From Bacteroidales bacterium (GTDB lineage: Bacteria; Bacteroidota; Bacteroidia; Bacteroidales; Paludibacteraceae): a stretch of 38,148 nucleotides of DNA. A program made the translations under genes and the position numbers. A model generated the notes under the pieces. That model saw nothing but the letters and a program-made list of their open reading frames with translations, was not told the DNA's origin and searched no databases. Location of the stretch: positions 1 through 38,148 of the forward strand of contig JALFYY010000018.1 in the NCBI GenBank assembly GCA_022783865.1, written 5' to 3'. Below, piece by piece: positions 25,236-32,736 of this stretch; position 1 is the first letter of the stretch; every line of letters begins with the position of its first letter.

Positions 25236-25266
25236 CAAAGGTAATGCATTTTTCAGAAACATGCAA
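25236..25266 (-). promoter_or_regulatory. Promoter of tRNA-His
   Basis: On the minus strand TTG (25264-25266), 20 nt, TACCTTTG (25236-25243), about 30 nt before the tRNA 5' end. Confidence 0.8.
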
Positions 25267-25381
25267 GAGTTTGCGGAAAAAAAACTTGTATTCTTCTCTA
25301 TATTTTGATTGGTGAAAGACATTCTTGCCGTTTAATTGCGATAATTTACTGAAATCCTATCGGTAATTGCACAATTATTCG

Positions 25382-25389
25382 TATCTTTG
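25382..25389 (+). promoter_or_regulatory. -7 box upstream of the kinase/RapZ-C fusion gene
   Basis: TATCTTTG is an exact TAnnTTTG box 41 nt before the ATG at 25431. The expected TTG 20 nt upstream is absent; a TTG at 25367-25369 is too close. The promoter may depend on an activator. Confidence 0.5.
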
Positions 25390-25430
25390 CAAAGAGTTAG
25401 ATTATTCTTCAACAAGAAAAGCAACAGAAT

Positions 25431-26867
25431 ATGGCACACGCAGCATCATTGGGACAATTGTTTCTGCAATATACAGGGCAACAGGCAACCGAACAGAAAG
25501 AACTTTCCGCCTCAGGCAGCAACCGCAGATATTTCCGCCTGAGCAACGAGAAGTGCTCTGTAATCGGTGTACAAGGTACATCCGAGGCAGAGAACAAGGC
25601 TTTCATCTATATGGCAAAACATTTCAAAGAAAAAGGGCTGAATGTGCCTACCGTATTGGCTGTGAGCGAAGACAGCATGACCTATATACAAGAAGACCTT
25701 GGCGATACGTTGCTCTTCGATTATATAGCCGAAGGACGGAAAACCGGTGCGTTCTGCAACAAGGAAAAGGAGATGTTGCGCAAAACTATGCGTGCCATTG
25801 CACGTTTCCAAGTGACGGGTGCAGAAGGGTTCGATTTCCGTGTTTGCTATCCTCAGCCGGAATTCAATCTGCGCAGCATTGCGTGGGACTTGAACTATTT
25901 CAAGTATTGCTTTTTGAAAGCCACCGGGCTTGATTTCCAAGAAGACCGCTTAGAGAACGACTTCGAACGCCTTACGTATATCCTGCTCGAAAAGCGGAGC
26001 AATACTTTTATGTATCGCGACTTCCAAAGCCGTAACGTTATGGTACACAATGGAGAGCCCTATTTCATCGATTTTCAAGGAGGTAAGAAGGGACCTGTGT
26101 ATTATGATGTTGCTTCGTTCCTTTGGCAAGCCAAAGCCAACTATCACCCTGAACTAAGAGACGAACTACTCGAAGTCTATCTTACGGCATTGGAAGAATA
26201 TATGCCCGTTGACAGACAGGATTTCTATGCCACACTGCGGCACTTCGTTTTGTTCCGCACTTTGCAAGTATTGGGTGCATACGGCTTTAGAGGATATTTT
26301 GAGAAGAAGCCCCATTTCCTACAAAGCATACCCTTCGCCATTGAAAATCTCAGACAACTACTGAAAGAAGGTAGCGAAGATTATCCGTATTTAGTGGAAG
26401 TGCTGCGCAACATGACGGAAATGAAGCAGTTTAAGGAGGTGAACGTGCGCAAACCGTTAGTGGTGAAAGTATATAGTTTCTCGTACAAGAAAGGCATTCC
26501 GAACGATGACAGCGGCAACGGAGGAGGATTCGTATTCGACTGCCGTGCTGTGAACAATCCGGGAAAGTACGAGCGGTATAAGTTTGCCACAGGATTGGAC
26601 GACAGCGTGATTCAATTTTTGGAAGAGGACGGTGAGATTCTGACTTTCTTGGACAATGCATATCAGTTGGTTGACGCCAGCGTGAAACGCTATATAGATC
26701 GCGGTTTCCAGAACCTGATGGTCAGTTTCGGTTGTACCGGCGGACAACACCGCTCTGTGTATGCCGCACAGAAAATGGCGGAACATATCAACGGAAAATT
26801 TGGTGTGGAAGTACAACTGATTCACCGTGAACAGAACATCGAAAACGTATTTACCAACCGTCAGTAA
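25431..26867 (+). CDS. AmgK-like amino-sugar kinase fused to RapZ C-terminal domain
   Basis: This 478-residue protein joins two domains. Residues about 15-300 form an aminoglycoside phosphotransferase-type kinase: YIQEDLGDTLL (hinge), the catalytic loop YRDFQSRNVM near 194-203 (Tyr in place of the usual His, catalytic Asp and Asn kept), and the metal-binding IDFQGGKKGPVYYDVASFL near 213-231. The DFQ signature and context match AmgK, which phosphorylates MurNAc and GlcNAc at C1. Residues about 340-475 match the C-terminal domain of RapZ: SFSYKKGIP, GGGFVFDCRAVNNP, and SFGCTGGQHRSVYAAQKMAEHI near 431-451. In E. coli that domain binds glucosamine-6-phosphate. RapZ's N-terminal P-loop domain is absent. 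The MurU-like gene follows after 12 nt, supporting an amino-sugar substrate. Confidence 0.85.
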   Translation: MAHAASLGQLFLQYTGQQATEQKELSASGSNRRYFRLSNEKCSVIGVQGTSEAENKAFIYMAKHFKEKGLNVPTVLAVSEDSMTYIQEDLGDTLLFDYIAEGRKTGAFCNKEKEMLRKTMRAIARFQVTGAEGFDFRVCYPQPEFNLRSIAWDLNYFKYCFLKATGLDFQEDRLENDFERLTYILLEKRSNTFMYRDFQSRNVMVHNGEPYFIDFQGGKKGPVYYDVASFLWQAKANYHPELRDELLEVYLTALEEYMPVDRQDFYATLRHFVLFRTLQVLGAYGFRGYFEKKPHFLQSIPFAIENLRQLLKEGSEDYPYLVEVLRNMTEMKQFKEVNVRKPLVVKVYSFSYKKGIPNDDSGNGGGFVFDCRAVNNPGKYERYKFATGLDDSVIQFLEEDGEILTFLDNAYQLVDASVKRYIDRGFQNLMVSFGCTGGQHRSVYAAQKMAEHINGKFGVEVQLIHREQNIENVFTNRQ

Positions 26868-26879
26868 AGCAGCCCAAAG

Positions 26880-27614
26880 ATGAAAGCCATGATTTTTGCA
26901 GCCGGATTAGGGACACGGTTGCGTCCGCTTACCGACAGTATTCCCAAAGCCTTGGTGCCACTTGCAGGACAGACTTTGCTGGAGTACCAAATCCGCAAAC
27001 TGAAAGAAGCAGGAATAGAGGACATCATTATCAATATCCATCACTTTCCCGAGCAGATACGGAACTATCTTACTGAGCATCATAACTTTGGAATGAACAT
27101 TGCCCTGTCCGACGAAACGGAGCAACTATTGGATACGGGAGGAGGACTGAAGAAAGCATCGTGGTTCTTCCGCGATGACGAAACCGTATTGGTGCTGAAT
27201 GTGGATATCCTGTCTAACATAAATTTGCAGCATCTTATCGCTTCACATCAGGCAAGCGATATGGCTACTGTGGTTGTTTCCAAGCGGGACACACAGCGGT
27301 ATTTGCTGTTTGATAATGCACAGCATTTGCAAGGCTGGACCAATATACGCACAGGCGAAATGCGCGGAAAAGCTGGTATCGCCATTGACGATTTGCAACA
27401 TTTGGCATTCTCCGGCATGCAGATTATCAATCCCGCTATTCTCCGTTTTGCAGAAGGTTTGGGAGAACGCTTTTCGCTGATTGACCTGTATATGCGTGCC
27501 TGCCACGAAACCAATATAAGTGCCTATATTCCTAAAGATTACCGCATGATGGACGTCGGGAAAATAGAGCATATCCAAGAGGCAGAGGATTTTGCAGAGA
27601 GCCTACGGGTATGA
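26880..27614 (+). CDS. murU: MurU-like sugar-1-phosphate nucleotidyltransferase
   Basis: This 244-residue GT-A-like nucleotidyltransferase starts FAAGLGTRLRPLTDSIPKAL (residues 5-24), with the catalytic Arg and Lys of the family. It continues with LLDTGGGLKKASWFF near 80-95, LNVDILSNI with the metal-binding Asp near 107, and a closing YRMMDVGKIEHIQEAE. Its short length, without a left-handed helix or other C-terminal domain, matches MurU, which converts MurNAc-1-phosphate and UTP to UDP-MurNAc in the recycling route that bypasses de novo synthesis and fosfomycin inhibition. A mannose-1-phosphate or glucose-1-phosphate enzyme is possible from sequence alone. Direct linkage to an AmgK-like kinase favours MurU. 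Confidence 0.8.
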   Translation: MKAMIFAAGLGTRLRPLTDSIPKALVPLAGQTLLEYQIRKLKEAGIEDIIINIHHFPEQIRNYLTEHHNFGMNIALSDETEQLLDTGGGLKKASWFFRDDETVLVLNVDILSNINLQHLIASHQASDMATVVVSKRDTQRYLLFDNAQHLQGWTNIRTGEMRGKAGIAIDDLQHLAFSGMQIINPAILRFAEGLGERFSLIDLYMRACHETNISAYIPKDYRMMDVGKIEHIQEAEDFAESLRV

Positions 27615-27799
27615 GGATCCACTATGGATGGTACGTTGATATTACGCTGATCTTACGTGATACTACGGACTCTGATAGCACAAAAGGTGCTTATCGGTAG
27701 CGTATGGGTAGCTGAATCACCAAGTAATCACCAAGTAATCACCAAATAATCACCAAATAACGGGAACTAAGAGGTATGGAGGTTGTACCCCCTCTATTG
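27615..27799. other. Intergenic region between convergent genes, with repeat copy C
   Basis: It contains an AGCAC/GTGCT hairpin (27678-27692), the 11-bp repeat block (27696-27758), and a weak GGTA/TACC hairpin (27773-27789) that might end the minus-strand transcript. No gene is supported. Confidence 0.5.
27696..27758 (+). repeat. Dispersed 11-bp repeat block, copy C
   Basis: The flank GGTAGCGTATGGGTAGCTG is followed by two AATCACCAAGT and two AATCACCAAAT units (27715-27758). It is identical in flank and array to copy B on the opposite strand at 16014-16080. Confidence 0.9.
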
Positions 27800-28672
27800 T
27801 TACTTTGGCAGTTCGATGTACTCATATTGCAGTTGCTCAGCAACGGTTGCATAGAGATATGCCGGTTGCCCGGCAGGGTCCTGCATTGAATTGGTAATGA
27901 AATATTTCACGCCCTTATAGGATGTCACACTTTGGCAATGAGCATGCCCCGACACATACCAATCTACACCATACTGCTCCAGCAACGCCGTCAACTCATA
28001 GGTCTCCTCCATCGGGAAATTGCTTGTATGCCCTTGCCGTCCGTCCTGCATAAACATATGCGTATGCGTATAAACAACGGTATGGCGGAAACCCTCCTCT
28101 GACTTCTGACTCAGCAAGCTTTTGAGCCAATTCATTTGCTTCACGCCCAAAGTACCATCGCTGCTATCCAAACAGATATATAAGTCTTTAGCATGCGGTG
28201 TATGCACCTCGAAATAATACACAGAAGTAAAGAAACAGCCAAGCCACTCGTTCCACTGACCAAAATAGAGGTCGTGGTTGCCCGGCGTTAGGAAGAACCG
28301 GGTATGGTTTGCCTCCTCTTCCTCTTTTGAAGGGAAAGGTGCAGCAGCCCTTGGGAAATTGCCCTGTGCATTGACCAAATCGCCCAACATAATGCCCACA
28401 GGACAAAGCGTATCCATGAGCGTCAAGTCGATCCAACGCTGCAGATTGTTAGTGGATGTATCCACATGAAAATCAGAGGCAAACGATACACGGTATTCGT
28501 CCCTATCGAACACAATAACAGGATAGCCATGTTCTTCGTTGTAAAGCATCGAGGCTTCGAATCGCTCATCGTTGCGAGGCGATTGACCATAGAACATTCC
28601 CAACATATCCAAGTTAGGACTGCACGCAAGCAGCACAAAGGGAAGTAATATACTGATAAACAGTTTCTTCAT
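27800..28672 (-). CDS. Metallophosphoesterase lipoprotein
   Basis: This 290-residue calcineurin-like phosphoesterase carries a lipoprotein signal (lipobox VLLAC, Cys about residue 17). Metal-site motifs appear in order: SDFHVD (D-x-H), GDLVN (GD), GNHDLYF (GNHD), VVYTHTHMF (H), and SGHAHCQ (GHxH), so the active site is complete. The substrate is unknown; cell-surface phosphomonoesters or diesters are possible. It is the last gene of a tight minus-strand group and starts 15 nt after the outer-membrane protein gene. It is not the HAD-type MupP phosphatase of the MurNAc recycling pathway, despite being near murU. Confidence 0.88.
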   Translation of the reverse strand: MKKLFISILLPFVLLACSPNLDMLGMFYGQSPRNDERFEASMLYNEEHGYPVIVFDRDEYRVSFASDFHVDTSTNNLQRWIDLTLMDTLCPVGIMLGDLVNAQGNFPRAAAPFPSKEEEEANHTRFFLTPGNHDLYFGQWNEWLGCFFTSVYYFEVHTPHAKDLYICLDSSDGTLGVKQMNWLKSLLSQKSEEGFRHTVVYTHTHMFMQDGRQGHTSNFPMEETYELTALLEQYGVDWYVSGHAHCQSVTSYKGVKYFITNSMQDPAGQPAYLYATVAEQLQYEYIELPK

Positions 28673-28687
28673 AAGTATCCTCCTCTA

Positions 28688-29446
28688 TTAAAATTCGTAT
28701 GCAAAACCTACACGTGCCATCGCCTCGTAGAACGAGGCATCGAGGTGAAACATGCCCGTCGGCTTGAGTTCCACACCGGCAAGCATACGCCAATGGTCGG
28801 CAACGAGACAATGCGTATTGATCATGAACATAGGTTGCCACATGCGCTCCGTCCGGAAATCGTTGAAGTTTGCCATGCGGAAACTCAGATTCCATCGGCT
28901 TGATTGCGGGCGCACAAAGACTTCGATAGCATAGAGCAGATTGACAGGCTCCACCATGATTTTGTCTTCCGACTGCCACTCACGATTCATATCGTCCATC
29001 ATACGCGCCAAAGCACCAAACTGCAAAGAGATATAGTCCATCCGATAGCCCAAAGAGACCATAGCAGAGAGGTCATGGGTTGTTGAGCGTACCACGGCAC
29101 GATAAATAAACCTTGTATCGACAAAGAACTCACCGACACGCACAGGGAACTTCGGGCAGACATTTGCCATCGCCGAATAGATATTGGCTGTGGACGCCTG
29201 CACGCCTACACCCATATCGCAATAGCGGTTGAGCGGAATAGCAGCGATAAAATCGAGATTGCCATAATGCCCGTAAGTATAGTTGTAGGCATACTCCACG
29301 CAGGTTTTCAGAACAATAGGCGCATGTTGTTCCACCGTTTCTGCAGCCCTTGCATTGAGTGCTGTTCCAAGCAATGCGCACAACGTAAGAAATCGTGATA
29401 TCGTCTTATGCAGCAAGTGGTTATGAGATTGTTTCTGTGGTTGCAT
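28688..29446 (-). CDS. Putative outer-membrane beta-barrel protein
   Basis: This 252-residue protein has an N-terminal signal (basic start, hydrophobic FLTLCALLGTALNARA, about 18-35). The remainder alternates in a strand-like way with frequent aromatic residues and ends in ARVGFAYEF, consistent with a small barrel of about eight to ten strands. I do not recognise the family. It lies between lysA (11 nt) and the metallophosphoesterase lipoprotein (15 nt), so it is probably co-transcribed with both. No active-site motif is evident. Confidence 0.7.
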   Translation of the reverse strand: MQPQKQSHNHLLHKTISRFLTLCALLGTALNARAAETVEQHAPIVLKTCVEYAYNYTYGHYGNLDFIAAIPLNRYCDMGVGVQASTANIYSAMANVCPKFPVRVGEFFVDTRFIYRAVVRSTTHDLSAMVSLGYRMDYISLQFGALARMMDDMNREWQSEDKIMVEPVNLLYAIEVFVRPQSSRWNLSFRMANFNDFRTERMWQPMFMINTHCLVADHWRMLAGVELKPTGMFHLDASFYEAMARVGFAYEF

Positions 29447-29457
29447 ATCTGTATGTA

Positions 29458-30630
29458 TTAGATATTCTTATTCAATTCATCGGAAGTGACATGCCCGGGC
29501 AGCCGACGCAGATTGTAGCCCGAAGCCATCGTTTCGCCATAGGCTCCTGCCGTGCGGATTGCCAACAAATCGCCCCGACGAGTGGCAGGCATCCGGTAAT
29601 GGGTGAGAAACACGTCTGACGACTCGCAAATAGGTCCTACCACATCGTACAGTTCTTCGGTAGCAGTGATGGCGCTAAGGTTTTCTATCTTATGGAAGGC
29701 ATGATAGAGTGCCGGCCGTATCAATTCAGTCATACCAGCATCAATGATACAGAACTGTTTATCAACGCCTTGCTTTATGTACAAGACCCGGGTCATCAGA
29801 CTACCCATTTGCGCCACCAGACTGCGTCCCAACTCGAAATGGACTTGTTGGTCTGTCCGCACATGAAGATACCGACGGAAAATATCAAAGTACGAACGGA
29901 AATCAGGTATGGCATGCTGATCAGGCTCTTCATAATCCACGCCCAAGCCACCACCTACGTTGATATAGTCCACCCTGATACCTGAAATTTCCACTTGGTT
30001 CACCAACTCATTGATACGCAGGCACAATTCCTTATAAGGATTCATATCGGTTATCTGCGAACCGATATGGAAATGCAATCCAATGAAGTCGATATTAGGT
30101 AAAGCAACGCAGCGTTTCACCGCAGGAAGCATATCTTGCATGGCAATGCCGAATTTGTCCTCCTGCAAGCCCGTAGTGATATAGCGGTGCGTATGGGCAT
30201 CAACATTCGGATTGATACGCAATGCCACTCTTGCACGTTTGCCCGTTTCACCTGCCAGCAGATTGATGTTCTCCAACTCGGGCAACGACTCCACATTAAA
30301 GCAATAGATGTTCCGCTCCAATGCCAGGCGTATTTCCCAATCGGCTTTCGCCACACCGGCAAACACAATCTTCTCAGGCGGAATACCTGCCTTCAATGCT
30401 GCGTCCACCTCGCCGCCTGACACGCAGTCTGCTCCGAAACCGCTCTTTGCCATCTGTTGCAACACGGGCGGCGCAACACAGGCTTTCAAGGCATAATGCA
30501 CATGCAAATTCGGCTCCTGTGCCTGCTGACGGACTGCTTTGATGGTAGAGCGCAAAAGCTCCATATCATAATAATAGAAAGGAGTGGACAAACTCTGCAG
30601 CTTTTCTATGGGGAAACGGCTTATCGTCAT
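29458..30630 (-). CDS. lysA: Diaminopimelate decarboxylase
   Basis: This 390-residue fold-III PLP enzyme makes L-lysine from meso-diaminopimelate. The PLP Lys is in HYALKA (about residue 49). Other signatures are GFGADCVSGGE, LRINPNVDAHTHRYITTG, KFGI, LHFHIGSQI, INVGGGLGVDYE, and ELGRSLVAQ. The second-subunit Cys appears in GPICESSD near 344, then AGAYGETMASGYN. Although ornithine/arginine decarboxylases share the fold, GPICESSD and the length fit LysA. Aspartokinase, often next to it in Bacteroides, is not here. It starts 15 nt after the M20 peptidase stop. Confidence 0.94.
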   Translation of the reverse strand: MTISRFPIEKLQSLSTPFYYYDMELLRSTIKAVRQQAQEPNLHVHYALKACVAPPVLQQMAKSGFGADCVSGGEVDAALKAGIPPEKIVFAGVAKADWEIRLALERNIYCFNVESLPELENINLLAGETGKRARVALRINPNVDAHTHRYITTGLQEDKFGIAMQDMLPAVKRCVALPNIDFIGLHFHIGSQITDMNPYKELCLRINELVNQVEISGIRVDYINVGGGLGVDYEEPDQHAIPDFRSYFDIFRRYLHVRTDQQVHFELGRSLVAQMGSLMTRVLYIKQGVDKQFCIIDAGMTELIRPALYHAFHKIENLSAITATEELYDVVGPICESSDVFLTHYRMPATRRGDLLAIRTAGAYGETMASGYNLRRLPGHVTSDELNKNI

Positions 30631-30645
30631 CTTGAACGCTGTCTG

Positions 30646-32040
30646 TTATCCTTCTATTCCGGCATAATGTTCGTAGAAACCTACCACTGCAACAATACCC
30701 TTTTTGAACACTTCCAAATCGAAACTCTCGTTGGGCGAATGGATGGCATTGCTCTCCAAACCAAAGCCCATCAAGATGGTTTTCACGCCCAATACCTGTT
30801 CGAAAGTGGAGATAATCGGAATACTTCCACCTCGGCGAGCCGCCAACGGACGAATGCCAAACGCCTCTGTAAATCCAGCCTCTGCAGCCTTATACGCCAG
30901 CAAATCAATGGGACAGACATAGCCTTGACCGCCATGCATGGGCGTTACCTTTACACGCACAGACTTGGGGGCAAGTTGTTGCATATAATGGGCAAAAGTC
31001 TCAGATACTTCTTCATGGTCCTGATTGGCGACCAGACGGCACGACACTTTGGCATACGCTTTCGAAGGAAGAACAGTCTTACTACCCTCACCGATATATC
31101 CGCCCCAAATACCGCATATATCAAAACTCGGACGGCACGAATTGCGCTCCAACGTACTATACCCTTCCTCTCCTGCAACATCCTGCACATCAATCGCTTG
31201 TTTATATTGCTCCAATTCGAAAGGAATACGGGCAATCATATCCCGTTCAGCTTCTGGAATAGGCAGCACCTTATCGTAAAAATGCGGAATGGTGATTCTG
31301 CCTTTGTCGTCAGTCACTTGCGCCAACATCTTGCACAGCACGTTAATCGGGTTTGCCACAGCACCGCCGAAATGCCCGGAATGCAAATCCCGATTCGGAC
31401 CTGTGACTTCTATTTCCCAATATGCCAAACCACGCAAGCCGGTTGTAATAGACGGTGTATGTTTGCCTATCATACTCGTATCGGAAACCAGGATTATATC
31501 AGAGCGAAGCAAATCTTTGTGCTCACGGCAGAAGGCTTCCAACGAAGGCGAACCAATTTCTTCTTCTCCCTCAAAGAGAAACTTCACGTTGATTTTGCCC
31601 TCTGCAAATGGCGAATCGGCTTTCTGTTTGAGCAGATATTCAAAGGCTTTCACCTGTATCATGGCTTGCCCCTTGTCGTCGTCCGCCCCACGAGCATACA
31701 AACGACCGTTACGAATCTCAGGCTCAAAAGGAGCGGATAGCCATAACTCCAACGGCTCTGCAGGCATCACATCGTAGTGTGCATACACCAGTACGGTTTT
31801 GGCATCGGGATTGCGCATCAACTCGGCATATACCATCGGATTACCTTGGCTCGACATCACTTCCGCCCGGTCTGCACCGGCTTCCAACAACAACTGTTTC
31901 CAACGCTCGGCACAAGCCTGCATATCAGCTTTGTGTTCGGGTTGGCACGAGATACTCGGAATACGAATCAGACTACTCCATTCTTCGATAAAGCGAGGCA
32001 TATTGTCCTCGATATAGGTTTGTAAACTCATATTGTTCAT
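30646..32040 (-). CDS. M20 family dipeptidase
   Basis: This 464-residue zinc metallopeptidase has metal and catalytic motifs in order: AHYDVMPAE (His and catalytic Asp, about 87-95), RGADDDKGQ (bridging Asp), FEGEEEIGSP (catalytic Glu and metal Glu), VSDT (Asp), and AIHSPNES near the C-terminus (last His). The dimerisation lid domain is present from about 195 to 340, starting GLRGLAYWEIEV. No signal peptide is seen, so it is cytosolic. It probably cleaves dipeptides from imported peptides. The start could be this Met or the next one, three codons later. Gaps to neighbours are 15 nt (lysA) and 11 nt (upstream gene). Confidence 0.9.
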   Translation of the reverse strand: MNNMSLQTYIEDNMPRFIEEWSSLIRIPSISCQPEHKADMQACAERWKQLLLEAGADRAEVMSSQGNPMVYAELMRNPDAKTVLVYAHYDVMPAEPLELWLSAPFEPEIRNGRLYARGADDDKGQAMIQVKAFEYLLKQKADSPFAEGKINVKFLFEGEEEIGSPSLEAFCREHKDLLRSDIILVSDTSMIGKHTPSITTGLRGLAYWEIEVTGPNRDLHSGHFGGAVANPINVLCKMLAQVTDDKGRITIPHFYDKVLPIPEAERDMIARIPFELEQYKQAIDVQDVAGEEGYSTLERNSCRPSFDICGIWGGYIGEGSKTVLPSKAYAKVSCRLVANQDHEEVSETFAHYMQQLAPKSVRVKVTPMHGGQGYVCPIDLLAYKAAEAGFTEAFGIRPLAARRGGSIPIISTFEQVLGVKTILMGFGLESNAIHSPNESFDLEVFKKGIVAVVGFYEHYAGIEG

Positions 32041-32051
32041 GGTTTTATGTT

Positions 32052-32651
32052 CTATTCAGTTGTGAGCAAGCCAATGGTTTGCATCATCTTGCCATATGCG
32101 GCAGCCTTCTTTTCCAAAGACAGCGGATATGCCCGTGAAGACGAAGGCATACGCCATAGTCGCAACAGTCGCCCTGCTATATGTCCTTCAACGTAATCTC
32201 CAATATGGGGCCACTGACACCCACATTGCTGTGCCAATATCTCTGCCGATTTCTGTCCTGTACAGCAAAGATCATGACAATCAGGTAATTGACGGAGCAA
32301 ATCTGCAATATCGGTAGGCTTCACCACCTCCAAGAAATTATCGGACGCATTGCCTTTCAGACGGCGTACCGCTTGTGCCGTATCGAACAAAGCAATACCC
32401 TTTTCCTCACAAAAGCTAACTATTGCTCCGTAGCGGAACTTATTCTGCTCATTCACAAAATGGAGTTTGTCTCCATAGAACAACCATCCCATAATGCGCC
32501 ACATATCGTTCTGCGGATTAGGATAGAAGAAATCCATACACCAACGGGGTTTAGGCGGCGGAAAACTACCCAACATCAACAATTTCGCCCCCGTAGGAAG
32601 AAAAGGTTGCAAAGGATGTTGCTCTATATCGGTCATTGGTTTCTGTTCCAA
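32052..32651 (-). CDS. Uracil-DNA glycosylase superfamily protein
   Basis: This 199-residue protein resembles the mismatch-specific uracil/thymine-DNA glycosylase branch. The N-terminal strand and motif LLMLGSFPPPKPR is followed by FYPNPQNDMWRIMGWLFYGD, and later by CTGQKSAEIL and a final basic PSSSRAY stretch, in the places expected for the active-site loop and DNA-intercalation loop. It would remove deaminated bases from DNA. The usual polar catalytic residue after the GSFP motif is not certain. A second Met six codons in is an equally good start. It is the first gene of the cluster that runs down to 27800. Confidence 0.75.
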   Translation of the reverse strand: MEQKPMTDIEQHPLQPFLPTGAKLLMLGSFPPPKPRWCMDFFYPNPQNDMWRIMGWLFYGDKLHFVNEQNKFRYGAIVSFCEEKGIALFDTAQAVRRLKGNASDNFLEVVKPTDIADLLRQLPDCHDLCCTGQKSAEILAQQCGCQWPHIGDYVEGHIAGRLLRLWRMPSSSRAYPLSLEKKAAAYGKMMQTIGLLTTE

Positions 32652-32717
32652 GAACTTGCAGATAAATAATACTATAAGAAACTACAATTATTCAGTTCTT
32701 CAACTCATCAGTTCCTC

Positions 32718-32736
32718 AGACAATGACACATTGTCT
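32718..32736. repeat. AGAC/GTCT-framed palindrome (AATG core)
   Basis: Stem AGACAATG/CATTGTCT (8 bp) with an ACA loop, followed by CTAC at 32737-32740, which overlaps the stop end of the minus-strand gene. It shares its frame with the palindromes at 285, 15907 and 15951 but has a different core. It could separate the two minus-strand clusters as a weak terminator; no T-tract follows on the minus strand. Confidence 0.55.

Noticed and set aside
27800..28672. The metallophosphoesterase as the missing MurNAc-6-phosphate phosphatase of the recycling pathway
   Set aside because: It is a calcineurin-like lipoprotein exported from the cytoplasm, while MupP is a cytosolic HAD enzyme. It is also on the opposite strand from murU.
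30457..31740. A 427-codon frame antisense to the M20 peptidase and lysA
   Set aside because: The opposite strand has two confidently identified enzymes; this frame has no motif and crosses both genes.
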